Shown here piece by piece: positions 1 to 11,208 of a stretch of DNA of 64,000 nucleotides. Position 1 is the first letter of the stretch. Every line of letters begins with the position of its first letter. Source of the stretch: Zobellella endophytica (GTDB taxonomy: Bacteria; Pseudomonadota; Gammaproteobacteria; Enterobacterales; Aeromonadaceae); contig NZ_PXYG01000001.1 in the NCBI RefSeq assembly GCF_003012775.1, positions 806,001 to 870,000 on the forward strand, given 5' to 3'. Under the pieces are notes generated by a model, which made no database searches, was not told where the DNA came from, and worked only from the letters and a program-made list of their open reading frames with translations. The translations under genes were made by a program, and so were the position numbers.

Positions 1-18
1 GCAGGACAGAAATACCAA

Positions 19-48
19 ACCCTCGGAAGCTACCCTTCCGGGGGTTTT
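19..48 (+). terminator. his operon attenuator terminator
   Basis: A GC-rich inverted repeat (ACCCTCGGAAG, short loop, CTTCCGGGGGT) is followed at once by five T residues and ends about 45 bp before hisG. This is the position and form of the terminator of the enterobacterial histidine attenuator. The His-rich leader peptide would lie left of the window, so only half of the control element is visible. Confidence 0.85.
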
Positions 49-91
49 TCGTTTTACGACTTTTACGTTTACCAACAAGGAACACAGCATC

Positions 92-994
92 ATGACTTTG
101 GATCAAAACCGCCTTCGTATCGCCATCCAGAAATCCGGTCGCCTGAGCAGCGACTGCCAGCTGATGCTGAAAGGCTGCGGCGTCAAGCTCAACCTGCGCG
201 AGCAGCGGCTGATCGCCCATGCGGAAAACATGCCCATCGATCTGCTGCGGGTGCGGGACGACGACATCCCCGGCCTGGTGATGGACGGCGTGGTCGATCT
301 GGGCATCGTCGGCGAAAACGTGCTGGAAGAGGCGGTGATGGAGCGCCAGGCCACCGGCGAGGCCGCCGAATACTCGGTGCTCAAGCGCCTCGACTTCGGC
401 GGCTGCCGGCTGTCGCTGGCGGTGTCCGAAGAGTTCGACTACCAGGGCCCCAAGAGCCTGGAAGGCAAGCGTATCGCCACCTCCTACCCCTGGCTGCTGA
501 AGCGCTACATGGACGGCCAGGGCGTCAAGTTCAAGAGCGTGATGCTGAACGGCTCGGTCGAGGTGGCGCCCCGCGCCAGCCTGGCCGACGCCATCTGCGA
601 CCTGGTCTCCACCGGTGCCACCCTGGAGGCCAACGGCCTGGAGGAAACCGATGTCATCTTCCGCTCCAAGGCGGTGCTGATCCAGAGCGCCAGCACCCTG
701 GCCACCACCAAGCAGAAGATCATCGACAAGCTGCTGCCCCGTATCCAGGGCCTGCAACAGGCGCGCGAGAGCAAATACATCATGCTGCACGCCCCCAAGG
801 CCCGGCTGGAAGAGGTCATCGACCTGCTGCCCGGCGCCGAGCGCCCCACCATCATGTCGCTGGCCGGTGAAAGCAACCAGGTGGCCATCCACATGGTGAG
901 CAGCGAAGACATGTTCTGGGAAACCATGGAAGGCCTCAAGGCCCTGGGCGCCTCCTCCATCCTGGTGCTGCCCATCGAGAAGATGATGGAGTAA
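92..994 (+). CDS. hisG: ATP phosphoribosyltransferase (long form)
   Basis: First enzyme of histidine synthesis: it joins ATP and PRPP to give phosphoribosyl-ATP and is normally feedback-inhibited by histidine. The 300-residue length matches the long HisG form with a C-terminal ACT-like regulatory domain (E. coli has 299). The N-terminal '[12 protein letters not shown]' and '[15 protein letters not shown]' are typical of the family. The ATG follows an AAGGAAC-type ribosome site. It is the first gene of the operon, 3 bp before hisD and just after the attenuator. Confidence 0.98.
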   Translation: MTLDQNRLRIAIQKSGRLSSDCQLMLKGCGVKLNLREQRLIAHAENMPIDLLRVRDDDIPGLVMDGVVDLGIVGENVLEEAVMERQATGEAAEYSVLKRLDFGGCRLSLAVSEEFDYQGPKSLEGKRIATSYPWLLKRYMDGQGVKFKSVMLNGSVEVAPRASLADAICDLVSTGATLEANGLEETDVIFRSKAVLIQSASTLATTKQKIIDKLLPRIQGLQQARESKYIMLHAPKARLEEVIDLLPGAERPTIMSLAGESNQVAIHMVSSEDMFWETMEGLKALGASSILVLPIEKMME

Positions 995-997
995 GCC

Positions 998-2290
998 ATG
1001 AAGACCCTCGACTGGAATCAACTGAGCGACGCGGAGCAGGCCCTGGCCCTGCGCCGCCCCGCCCTGGCCCAGGGCGGGCGAGACGCCCAGGTGGCGGACA
1101 TCATCAACAAGGTGCGCGCCGGTGGCGATGCCACCCTGCTGCAACTGACCCGGGACCTGGACAAGGCCGAGCGCCGCTCGCTGCGGCTCTCCGAGCAGGA
1201 GATCGACGCCGCCGCCGGCCGGGTGAGCGAGGAGCTGAAAGCCGCCATCGAACTGGCCATCGGCAATATCAGCGCCTTCCACCGGGCCCAGGTGCCGGCC
1301 CCCATCAGCCTGGACACCCAACCGGGGGTGCGCTGCGAGCTGCACTTCCAGCCCATCGAAAAGGTCGGCCTCTACGTGCCCGGCGGCAGCGCGCCTTTGG
1401 TGTCCACCGTGATGATGCTGGCGATACCGGCCCGCCTGGCCGGTTGCGAGCGGGTGGTGCTGTGCTCGCCGCCGCCGGTCAACGACGCCATCGTCTATAC
1501 CGCCAAGCGCTGCGGCGTGGACGCCATCTATACCCTGGGCGGCGCCCAGGCGGTGGCGGCCATGGCCTACGGCTCGGAAACCGTGACCAAGGTGGACAAG
1601 ATCTTCGGCCCGGGCAACACCTGGGTGACCGAGGCCAAGCGCCAGGTGGCCGCCGACGTGGAGGGGGCGGCCATCGACATGCCCGCCGGCCCCTCGGAAG
1701 TGCTGGTGATCGCCGACGAGTCCGCCGACGCCGCCTTTATCGCCTCGGATCTGCTGTCCCAGGCCGAGCACGGTCCGGATTCCCAGGTGGTGCTGGTCAC
1801 CCCCAGCCAGGATCTGGCCGCCCGGGTGTACCAGGCACTGGCCGAACAGCTGGCGCAGCTGTCGCGCCGGGACATCGCCGCCCAGGCCATCGACAACAGC
1901 CTGACCCTGCTGTGCCGGGATCTGGAGCAGGCCGCCGCCATCTCCAACGCCTATGCCCCCGAGCACCTCATCGTGCAAACCGAGGATCCGCGCGCCCTGC
2001 TGCCCAAACTCAAAAACGCCGGCTCCATCTTCCTCGGCGCCTGGACCCCGGAGTCGGTGGGCGATTACGCCAGCGGCACCAACCACACCCTGCCCACCTA
2101 CGGCTATGCCCGCACCTATTCGAGCCTGGGCCTGGCCGACTACCAGCGCCGCTACACGGTGCAGGAGCTGAGCCCGGCGGGACTGCAAGCCATAGGCCCG
2201 GCGGTCGAGCTGCTCGCCGCCACCGAAACCCTGGATGCCCACAAGAACGCGGTCAGCCTGCGGCTGGCCAAACTGGAGAAGCAACAATGA
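998..2290 (+). CDS. hisD: histidinol dehydrogenase
   Basis: Carries out the last two steps of the pathway, oxidising L-histidinol to L-histidine with NAD and zinc. Its 430 residues are close to the family norm (E. coli 434). The signature 'GPGNTWVTEAKRQV' and the conserved 'AEHGPDSQ' and 'PEHLI' segments are present. Its TGA overlaps the ATG of hisC (ATGA), which implies translational coupling. A long second-frame ORF across this gene is only a product of high GC. Confidence 0.98.
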   Translation: MKTLDWNQLSDAEQALALRRPALAQGGRDAQVADIINKVRAGGDATLLQLTRDLDKAERRSLRLSEQEIDAAAGRVSEELKAAIELAIGNISAFHRAQVPAPISLDTQPGVRCELHFQPIEKVGLYVPGGSAPLVSTVMMLAIPARLAGCERVVLCSPPPVNDAIVYTAKRCGVDAIYTLGGAQAVAAMAYGSETVTKVDKIFGPGNTWVTEAKRQVAADVEGAAIDMPAGPSEVLVIADESADAAFIASDLLSQAEHGPDSQVVLVTPSQDLAARVYQALAEQLAQLSRRDIAAQAIDNSLTLLCRDLEQAAAISNAYAPEHLIVQTEDPRALLPKLKNAGSIFLGAWTPESVGDYASGTNHTLPTYGYARTYSSLGLADYQRRYTVQELSPAGLQAIGPAVELLAATETLDAHKNAVSLRLAKLEKQQ

Positions 2291-3345
2291 GCCTCACCCA
2301 ACTGGCCCGCGCCCAGGTTCAGGCGCTCACCCCCTACCAGTCCGCCCGCCGCATCGGCGGCCAGGGTCATATCTGGCTGAACGCCAACGAAGCGGCCGAC
2401 AGCGGCAGCTTCAGCCTGGACTGCTCGCGCCTGAACCGCTACCCCGAGTGCCAGCCGCCGGCGGTGATCAACGGCTACGCCGCCTACGCCGGCGTGGCCC
2501 CCGAACAGGTGCTGGTCAGCCGCGGCGGCGACGAGGGCATCGAGCTGCTGATCCGCACCTTCTGCGAGCCGGGCCGGGACAGCATTATCATCTGCACCCC
2601 CACCTACGGCATGTACGCCATCAGCGCCGAGACCAACGGCGTCGGCATCATCGACGTGCCGCTCAAGGCGAGCCGCCAGCCCGACTTCGACGGCATCATC
2701 GATCGCCTGGGCGAAGCCAAGCTGGTGTTCCTGTGCTCGCCCAACAACCCGACCGGCGATCTGGTGGAACAAAGCAGCCTTATCCGCCTGCTCGAGGCCG
2801 CCCGCGGTCGTGCCCTGGTGGTGGTGGACGAGGCCTACATCGAGTTCTGCCCCGAGCACAGCCAGGCCGGCCTGCTGGCCGACTACCCGGAGCTGGTGCT
2901 TATCCGCACCCTGTCCAAGGCCTTTGGCCTGGCCGGCATCCGCTGCGGCTTCACCCTGGCCAACCCGGAGGTGGTGCAACTGCTGCTGAAAGTCATCGCC
3001 CCCTACCCCATCCCCGAGCCGGTGGCCCAGATTGCCGCCCAGGCCCTGAGCGAGGACGGGCTGGCGCGGATGCGCGCGCGGGTGGCGGAGATCAACCGGC
3101 TCAAGGCGGAATTGGCCGGGCAGCTGGCCGGCCACGCCCAGGTCAAGGACGTGTTCGCCCCCAACGGCAACTACCTGCTGGTGCGCTTCACCCCCGGCAG
3201 CGCCGTCTTTGACCGCATGAGCAGGGCGGGTATCATACTGCGTGATTTTTCCGGCAAGCCCGGACTTGCCGACTGTATTCGCATCACCATCGGCCAGCAG
3301 GCCGAAATGGACGCGGTACTGGCCGTACTGCAACAGGAGCAATAA
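2287..3345 (+). CDS. hisC: histidinol-phosphate aminotransferase
   Basis: PLP-dependent fold-type I transaminase converting imidazole acetol-phosphate plus glutamate to histidinol-phosphate. The PLP lysine lies in 'TLSKAFGLAGIRCG', and the Asn and Asp contacts of the cofactor are in 'SPNNPTGD' and 'VVDEAYIEF'. The ATG at 2287 overlaps the hisD stop and gives 352 residues (E. coli 356). An upstream in-frame extension is rejected because it only crosses hisD in the wrong frame. Confidence 0.97.
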   Translation: MSLTQLARAQVQALTPYQSARRIGGQGHIWLNANEAADSGSFSLDCSRLNRYPECQPPAVINGYAAYAGVAPEQVLVSRGGDEGIELLIRTFCEPGRDSIIICTPTYGMYAISAETNGVGIIDVPLKASRQPDFDGIIDRLGEAKLVFLCSPNNPTGDLVEQSSLIRLLEAARGRALVVVDEAYIEFCPEHSQAGLLADYPELVLIRTLSKAFGLAGIRCGFTLANPEVVQLLLKVIAPYPIPEPVAQIAAQALSEDGLARMRARVAEINRLKAELAGQLAGHAQVKDVFAPNGNYLLVRFTPGSAVFDRMSRAGIILRDFSGKPGLADCIRITIGQQAEMDAVLAVLQQEQ

Positions 3346-4412
3346 GTGACTAAGGAACGTATTTTATTCATCGACCGCGACGGCACCATGGTGGAAGAGC
3401 CGCCGGTCGACAAGCAACTGGACCGGCTCGACAAACTGGCCTTCCTGCCCGGCATGATCCCCGCCCTGCTCAAGCTGCAGGACGCGGGCTACCGGCTGGT
3501 GATGGTCACCAATCAGGACGGACTGGGTACCGACAGCTTCCCGCAAGCCGACTTCGACGCCCCCCACAACCTGATGATGCAGATCCTGACCTCCCAGGGC
3601 GTCAAATTCGATGACATCCTGATCTGCCCCCACTTCCAGCACGACGACTGCGCCTGCCGCAAGCCGCGCCTGGGGCTGGTCAAGGACTACCTGCAAGCCG
3701 GCCGCATCGACTTCACCGACTCCTGGGTGATCGGCGATCGCCAGACCGACATGCAGCTGGCCGAGAACATGGGCCTGCCCGGCCTGCACTACGGCCATAA
3801 CGGCCTGGGTTGGCCCGAGATAGTGGCGCGCCTGCTGAGCCGCGGCCGCACCGCCGAGGTGACCCGCACCACCAAGGAAACCGACATCCGCATCAAGCTG
3901 GATCTGGACCAGAGCGGTGGCAACAAGATCCACACCGGGCTCGGCTTCTTCGACCACATGCTGGATCAGATCGCCACCCACGCCGGTTTCCAGCTGGAAG
4001 TGGCGGTCGAGGGCGACCTGCACATCGACGATCACCACACGGTGGAAGACACCGCCCTGGCCCTGGGCGAGGCGCTGCGCCGCGCGCTCGGCAACAAGCG
4101 CGGCATCGGCCGCTTCGGCTTCGTGCTGCCGATGGACGAGTGCGAGGCCGCCATCACCCTGGATCTGTCCGGCCGTCCCTACCTGGTGTTCGAGGCCGAA
4201 TTCCACCGGGACAGCGTGGGCGACATGGCGGTGGAGATGGTGCCCCATTTCTTCCGCTCCCTGAGCGACAGCCTGGCCGCCAACATCCACCTGCGGGTGA
4301 CCGGCCACAACACCCACCACATGGTGGAGAGCCTGTTCAAGGGCTTCGGCCGGGCCCTGCGCCAGGCCATCCGGGTGGAAGGCGATGATCTGCCGTCGAG
4401 CAAGGGGGTATT

Positions 4413-4416
<4 letters not shown>
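3346..4416 (+). CDS. hisB: bifunctional imidazoleglycerol-phosphate dehydratase / histidinol-phosphatase
   Basis: A two-domain enzyme of 356 residues. The N-terminal HAD phosphatase (about 1-165) carries 'FIDRDGT' with both catalytic aspartates and the Cys-rich zinc loop '[15 protein letters not shown]'. The C-terminal dehydratase (about 167-356) carries the metal motifs 'HHTVEDTAL' and 'HHMVESLFK'. Translation begins at a GTG directly after the hisC TAA. The fused form is the enterobacterial arrangement. It overlaps hisH by 4 bp. Confidence 0.97.
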
Positions 4417-6492
<2,076 letters not shown>

Positions 6493-6500
<8 letters not shown>

Positions 6501-7098
6501 TGCCAAGCAACTGGATTGGGACAAGGTCGACGGCATGATGCCGGCCATCGTGCAGGACAGCCGCAGCGGCCGGGTGCTGATGCTCGGCTACATGAACCGG
6601 GAAGCGCTGGAAAAAACCCTGGCCACCAAGGAAGTCACCTTTTTCAGCCGTACCAAGAACCGGCTGTGGACCAAGGGCGAAACCTCCGGCCACGTGCTGC
6701 AGCTGCGCGACCTCAGCACCGACTGCGATCAGGATACCCTGCTGGCGCTGGTGGAGCCCATCGGCCCCACCTGCCACCTGGGCAACGTGTCCTGCTTCAA
6801 CGACCAGCAGTTGCCGAGCTTGAGCTTCCTCGCCGAGCTGGAGCAGGTGCTGGCCAGCCGCAAGGGCGCGGATCCGGCCACCAGCTACACCGCCAGCCTC
6901 TACGCCAAGGGCACCAAGCGCATCGCCCAGAAGGTGGGCGAGGAAGGGGTGGAAACCGCCCTCGCCGCCACGGTGCACGACCACGAGGAGCTGGTCAGCG
7001 AATCCGCCGATCTGCTCTATCACCTCACCGTGCTGCTGCAGCAGGAAGGCCTGCAACTGAGTGATGTGGTGGACAAGCTGAAAGCCCGGCACAAGTAA
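6493..7098 (+). CDS. hisI: bifunctional phosphoribosyl-AMP cyclohydrolase / phosphoribosyl-ATP pyrophosphatase
   Basis: Fused HisI-HisE protein of 201 residues (also called hisIE) for the second and third pathway steps. The N-terminal cyclohydrolase shows 'TKGETSGH', 'DCDQDTLL' and '[10 protein letters not shown]' (Zn/Mg ligands). The C-terminal MazG-like pyrophosphatase starts near residue 110 and shows '[13 protein letters not shown]'. It begins at a GTG inside the end of hisF and closes the operon before a hairpin. Confidence 0.97.
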
Positions 7099-7130
7099 AC
7101 ACCCCCTGCCGGCCTGCCGCCGGCGGTCGA

Positions 7131-7166
7131 AACCGGGACGGCCACGGCGCCGCCCCGGTTTTGCTT
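7131..7166 (+). terminator. terminator of the his operon
   Basis: An inverted repeat, AACCGGGACGGC pairing with GCCGCCCCGGTT (one mismatch), lies about 30 bp after the hisIE stop and is followed by TTGCTTCTT. The T-run is broken, so it may be only partly efficient. Confidence 0.6.
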
Positions 7167-7336
7167 CTTCCCCTCCTTTTAAAAACCCGATCCAGCTCAC
7201 AAAAATTGTGCTTTCCGGCCGCATTGTGGCATTATTTCGCCAATCGGTGTCGAGAGCGGTCATTCCCGACCCGTTCCCGTTTTTTCGCGGTCCTTCACTA
7301 CATTTTCACAACATTAAAGCTAACAAAGAACAACAG

Positions 7337-8500
7337 ATGAACAGAGCCTTACTCGCACTGGCCTTCGGTGGTTTCGGTCTGGGACTGACCGAATTCGTGA
7401 TGATGGGCATACTGCCCGAGGTGGCCAACAACCTGGGGCTGTCCATCGCCCGGGCCGGCCACTTTATCTCCGCCTATGCCTTGGGCGTGGGGGTGGGTGC
7501 GCCCCTGCTGATCCTCTCCCTGCGCCGACGGCCGCCCAGGCAGATCCTGCTGGGGCTGATGACCCTCTTTACCCTGGCCAACCTGCTCACCGCCTTCGCC
7601 GACGGCTACGCCGCCATGGTACTGAGCCGTTTCATCGCCGGTCTGCCCCACGGCGCCTTTTTCGGGGTCGGCGCCGTGGTGGCCTCCCGCCTGGCCGAGC
7701 CGGGCAAGGGCGCCCAGGCGGTGGCCATGATACTGGGCGGGCTGGCAGCCGCCAACCTGATCGGGGTGCCGCTCGGCACCTGGCTCAGCCAGCTGTTGTC
7801 CTGGCACTATACCTTTATGCTGGTCGGCGGCTGGGGGCTGTTCACCCTGGCCATGACGAGCCTCTGGCTGCCCCGGCTGGCCGCTCAGCCGGACAGCGGC
7901 CTGCGCGCCCAGCTCGCCTTTCTGCAAAGCCCCATTCCCTGGTTGCTGCTGCTGGTGACCATTCTCGGCAACAGCGGCCTGTTCGCCTGGTTCAGCTATG
8001 TATCGCCGCTGCTGGTGGAGTTTTCCGGTTTCAGCAGCCACAGCCTGAGCGGGCTCATGGTGATCGCGGGGCTCGGCATGTGCGTGGGCAACCTGCTGAG
8101 CGGACGGCTGGCGGATCAGTTCGGCCCCGAGCGCACCGCCACCCTGCTGCTGGTGGGCCTGACCCTGTCGCTGCTGCTGGTGTTCGCCCTATCCCAGTAC
8201 AAGCCACTGGCGGTGCTGCTGGCCTTCACCACCCCGGCCCTGGCCTTTGCCCTCTCCACCCCCATGCAGGTGCTGCTGATCAAGCACGCGCCCAACGGCC
8301 AGATGCTGGGCGCGGCCGCCAGCCAGGTGGCCTTCAACCTGGGCAACGCCATGGGCGCCTACGTGGGCGGCATGCCGGTGGCCCACGGCCTGGCCTTCGT
8401 CTACCCGTCGCTGATCGGCGCCGGCTTCGCCATCGGCGGCTTCCTGGTGATGAGCTATTGCAACCGCAGGGTGCGCCACTGGCCGGCGGCCGCCTGCTAG
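7337..8500 (+). CDS. AraJ-like MFS efflux transporter (DHA1 family)
   Basis: Inner-membrane major facilitator protein of 387 residues with about 12 hydrophobic segments. The N-terminus 'GFGLGLTEFVMMGILPE' and the 'GFPHGAFFGVGA'-like segment ('GLPHGAFFGVGAVVASRL') closely resemble E. coli AraJ and sugar/drug efflux permeases. The ATG at 7337 is preferred over an in-frame start 129 bp upstream: it opens directly into the first membrane helix, and the upstream stretch is polar, AT-rich promoter-like DNA. Substrate is unknown. It is a single-gene unit after the his terminator. Confidence 0.85.
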   Translation: MNRALLALAFGGFGLGLTEFVMMGILPEVANNLGLSIARAGHFISAYALGVGVGAPLLILSLRRRPPRQILLGLMTLFTLANLLTAFADGYAAMVLSRFIAGLPHGAFFGVGAVVASRLAEPGKGAQAVAMILGGLAAANLIGVPLGTWLSQLLSWHYTFMLVGGWGLFTLAMTSLWLPRLAAQPDSGLRAQLAFLQSPIPWLLLLVTILGNSGLFAWFSYVSPLLVEFSGFSSHSLSGLMVIAGLGMCVGNLLSGRLADQFGPERTATLLLVGLTLSLLLVFALSQYKPLAVLLAFTTPALAFALSTPMQVLLIKHAPNGQMLGAAASQVAFNLGNAMGAYVGGMPVAHGLAFVYPSLIGAGFAIGGFLVMSYCNRRVRHWPAAAC

Positions 8501-8918
8501 ACCGCCATAGTAGTCGGTCAGGCCTTTGCAGGTGTGCGCCTTGCTGGCGGAGCGCAGGCGACCCGCCTGCCTTCACGCTTGGCGCGAACCCTCGGACCGG
8601 CATAGCACACTACAGGTTAAAAAGGCGCGAGGCAGAACAGGCATCGCGGCTTGGCTTTCACCCACCTCGGTGCCCCCTCATGCGGGCGGGCCGCCCGCGC
8701 CCCAAGAAACATCATGCGGTCAACGTTTAAACTGTTCGGTGCGCTAGAGCCTGTTTGCGATCAGGTGTACTCGGCCAAAGCGTACCACTTCGCCACCAAC
8801 CACATTATGTTCAATAAAAAATGCGAATCCCCATGCCGGCTGGCGGGGACCTTGTTGTCTGTTTCCTGCCGCTTGCTTGCAGAGTGTCGGCGGGCCTGCT
8901 AGATTCAAAAGCATCTTC
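8501..8918. other. intergenic stretch without a supported gene
   Basis: About 420 bp between the AraJ-like gene and tus. Short ORFs on both strands lack ribosome sites and recognisable motifs. The part from about 8750 to 8870 is open on the minus strand, which could be coding debris, but no family was recognised. No tRNA, no repeat also found elsewhere in the window, and no clear terminator was seen. Confidence 0.5.
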
Positions 8919-8936
8919 AGTATGTTGGCATAAGCT
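8915..8936 (+). promoter_or_regulatory. Ter-like replication-fork barrier site at the tus start
   Basis: The sequence AGTATGTTGGCATAAGC (8919-8935) shares its first nine bases with the E. coli TerB core AGTATGTTGTAACTAAA, including the G at the 'lock' position. It is followed by an A-rich half with several changes. In E. coli, TerB sits just upstream of tus in the same orientation and mediates autorepression; here the site ends 1 bp before the tus ATG. No Shine-Dalgarno sequence is visible because the element fills its place. Confidence 0.6.
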
Positions 8937-9836
8937 ATGTTTACCCTCGCCGCGCGACTGCGCCATACCTTTTCCGAGCTCGACGCCGCCATGACGGCGC
9001 TGGCCGGGATCATCCACGAGGCGGCGCCCGGCACGCCGCTCACGGCCTGCTGCTTTCCCCTGCCCAACGTGGCCACCGGCCAGGAGCACGAGCCGGTCAC
9101 CCGCATCCCGGTGGCCCGGCTCGACGGCGGGGCCGCCGTGGCCGCCAGCCTCGACGGCTATCGCCAGTGGTATATTCGCCCGGAGTGCTCGGCCAAGGCC
9201 AGCTTTCGCCTGCCCGGCTACCTGCTGCTGCCCGCCGCCGCCCGGCCGCTGCTGCAGCCGCAGGTAGAGCAGATCAACCGGCTCAAGCAGCAGTTTCGTG
9301 CTCAGGTGCAGGAGGCCGAGGGCCGCGACAAAAAGTTCGCCCTGGTGCACGACACCCTGCCCGGCCTCATCACCCTGCAGGTCTACCGCCAACTGGTGCT
9401 GCTGCCCCGGGCGGCCTCGCGCCTGGGCTTTACCTGGGCCAACAAGCAGATCATCCAGAAGGTGGATAAAGACAGGCTGGTGCAGCAGCTCACCGAATCC
9501 CGGCTGTCTCCCCCGCCGCTCACCGACGCCCAGACCTGGCTGCAGTGCGTGGACCGGGAAATCTACGACGTGAAACGGCTGCCGCCGGGGGTGGAGCTGC
9601 GCCTGCGCCGGCCGGTCAAGACCCACCCCATGGTCAATGTACGCTGGTGCGAGGAGATCAAGCCCCGCCAGCAACAGGTCAAGGCGCATCTGCCGTTGCT
9701 GCTGTGCCAGGACAAGCCGCCGGCGCTGACCCCGCTCGGCGACTATCCCCCGGCCAAAAGCCGCAAGCGCCGGGAGGCCAGCATCAAGGACGAGCCGCTG
9801 ATCCCGCGGCTGCATATCTATCCCTACCGGCCCTGA
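8937..9836 (+). CDS. tus: DNA replication terminus site-binding protein Tus
   Basis: Binds Ter sites as a monomer and blocks replication forks in one direction. The 299-residue protein aligns along its length with E. coli Tus (309). Shared blocks include 'INRLKQQF' (E. coli 'INKLKTTF'), 'LPGLITLQVYRQL', 'FTWANKQIIQKV', 'RLRRPVKTHPM' and the C-terminal 'LIPRLHIY'. These cover much of the known DNA-binding region. The ATG at 8937 aligns with the E. coli N-terminus. A tus gene in the window suggests that this region belongs to, or was moved from, the replication terminus half of the chromosome. Confidence 0.93.
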   Translation: MFTLAARLRHTFSELDAAMTALAGIIHEAAPGTPLTACCFPLPNVATGQEHEPVTRIPVARLDGGAAVAASLDGYRQWYIRPECSAKASFRLPGYLLLPAAARPLLQPQVEQINRLKQQFRAQVQEAEGRDKKFALVHDTLPGLITLQVYRQLVLLPRAASRLGFTWANKQIIQKVDKDRLVQQLTESRLSPPPLTDAQTWLQCVDREIYDVKRLPPGVELRLRRPVKTHPMVNVRWCEEIKPRQQQVKAHLPLLLCQDKPPALTPLGDYPPAKSRKRREASIKDEPLIPRLHIYPYRP

Positions 9837-9849
9837 GCGCCGATGTGTT

Positions 9850-9878
9850 TTGCATGATAATGATTATCATGATTAAAT
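9850..9878 (+). promoter_or_regulatory. Fur box within a sigma-70-like promoter
   Basis: ATGATAATGATTATCAT (9854-9870) is an almost perfect palindrome and matches the GATAATGATAATCATTATC iron box. It lies in the 17-bp spacer of a possible promoter, TTGCAT (9850-9855) and TTAAAT (9873-9878), about 32 bp before the Bcr/CflA start. Bound Fur-Fe(II) there would be expected to block transcription. Confidence 0.85.
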
Positions 9879-9909
9879 TGGTTACACTTGTTACCTTTGG
9901 AATCGCCTC

Positions 9910-11112
9910 ATGGGCCTGCCCCTTTCCCTGCTCCTGCTGCTGGCCAGTCTCGCCGGCCTGACCCCCCTCGCCATCGACATGTACCTGCCGAGCCTGCCCA
10001 CCATAGCGCGGGATCTGGGGGTACCGGTGGCCCAGGCCCAGCTCACCATCAGCGTGTTCCTGGCCGGCTTCGCCCTCGGCCAGCTGTTCTACGGACCACT
10101 GGCGGACGCGGTGGGCCGCAAGCCGGTGATGCTCGGCGGCCTGGCGCTGTTCACCCTGGCCAGCATCGGCTGCGCCTTCGCCAACAGCATAGAAACGCTG
10201 ATGGCCTTTCGCCTGCTGCAGGCCATCGGCGGGGCGGCGGGCTCGGTGGTGCTCAACGCCCTGCTGCGCGACCTGTTCGAGCGCGACATGTTCGCCCGGG
10301 TGATGTCCATGGTGATCCTGGTAATGACCCTGGCTCCCCTGCTCGCCCCCATCATCGGCGGCTACCTGCTGCTGATCGGCCACTGGCACAGCATCTTTAT
10401 CCTGCTGGCGGTCATCGGTGCCCTGGTCGCCATCACCCTGGCCATCAAGATCCCGGAAACCCTCAAGCCCGAGCGGCGCCAGCCGTTCCGCCTGCTGCCG
10501 GTACTGCACAACTACGGCAAGGTGCTGCGCCACCGGGCAGCGCTGGGCTACATCCTGTGCGGGGCGCTCACCACCGCCTCCATGTTCGCCTTTATCTCCG
10601 GCTCGCCGCTGGTTTATATCGAACTGTTCGGGGTGCCCGCCGAGCATTACGGCCTGCTGTTCGGCATGAACATCCTGCTGATGATGGTGCTCACCTTCGG
10701 CAACAGCCGGCTGGTGAAACGCCTCGGCAGCAACCGGCTGCTCAAGGTGGGGCTGGTCAACGCCAGCCTCGGCGCCCTGCTGCTGTTCGCCGCCGCCGCC
10801 ACCGGCCTGGGGGGCCTCTGGGGCATAGTGCTGCCGGTGATGGTGGTGATCTCCCAGATAAGCCTTATCGGCGCCAACGCCATGGCCGGCCTGCTCGGCC
10901 ACTTTCCGGAAACCGCCGGCACCGCCTCGGCCCTGGCCGGCACCACCCGTTTCGGGCTGGGCGCCCTGGCCGCCTTTGCCGTGAACACCAGCCACGAACT
11001 CTCGGCCCTGCCCATGGCCACGGTCATGGCCGGCTGCACCGCGCTGGCCCTGCTCAGCTACTGGCTGCTGGTGCGCCCGGCGCTGGCCGACGCGGCCCAA
11101 ATTCAGCCGTGA
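9910..11112 (+). CDS. Bcr/CflA-family multidrug or siderophore exporter (MFS)
   Basis: 400-residue inner-membrane transporter with 12 predicted helices. The opening 'LTPLAIDMYLPSLPTIARDL' and the loop 'GPLADAVGRKPVML' are the hallmarks of the Bcr/CflA drug-H+ antiporters. Members of the family export bicyclomycin or chloramphenicol, and some export siderophores. The Fur box directly upstream favours an iron-related substrate such as an endogenous siderophore, although no siderophore synthesis gene is in the window. The ribosome site (TTTGGAAT) is weak. Confidence 0.88.
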   Translation: MGLPLSLLLLLASLAGLTPLAIDMYLPSLPTIARDLGVPVAQAQLTISVFLAGFALGQLFYGPLADAVGRKPVMLGGLALFTLASIGCAFANSIETLMAFRLLQAIGGAAGSVVLNALLRDLFERDMFARVMSMVILVMTLAPLLAPIIGGYLLLIGHWHSIFILLAVIGALVAITLAIKIPETLKPERRQPFRLLPVLHNYGKVLRHRAALGYILCGALTTASMFAFISGSPLVYIELFGVPAEHYGLLFGMNILLMMVLTFGNSRLVKRLGSNRLLKVGLVNASLGALLLFAAAATGLGGLWGIVLPVMVVISQISLIGANAMAGLLGHFPETAGTASALAGTTRFGLGALAAFAVNTSHELSALPMATVMAGCTALALLSYWLLVRPALADAAQIQP

Positions 11113-11208
11113 AAGCCGTTTTTTAATGGCGGCGCAAATGTTATAACTAGGAGCTGTCGCAGCCTGCGACCCGGACAACATCCATCATCACAAGGAATTA
11201 ACACTACT

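Noticed and set aside
1444-2286. Long plus-strand frame across hisD joined to hisC
   Set aside because: It is an out-of-frame shadow of hisD, rich in Arg, Gly and Pro as expected for GC-rich DNA. The real hisC starts at 2287.
8744-8900. Insertion-sequence remnant before tus
   Set aside because: A short minus-strand open frame and the sequence GAGCCTGTTTG looked IS-like, but there is no paired terminal repeat, target duplication or transposase motif.
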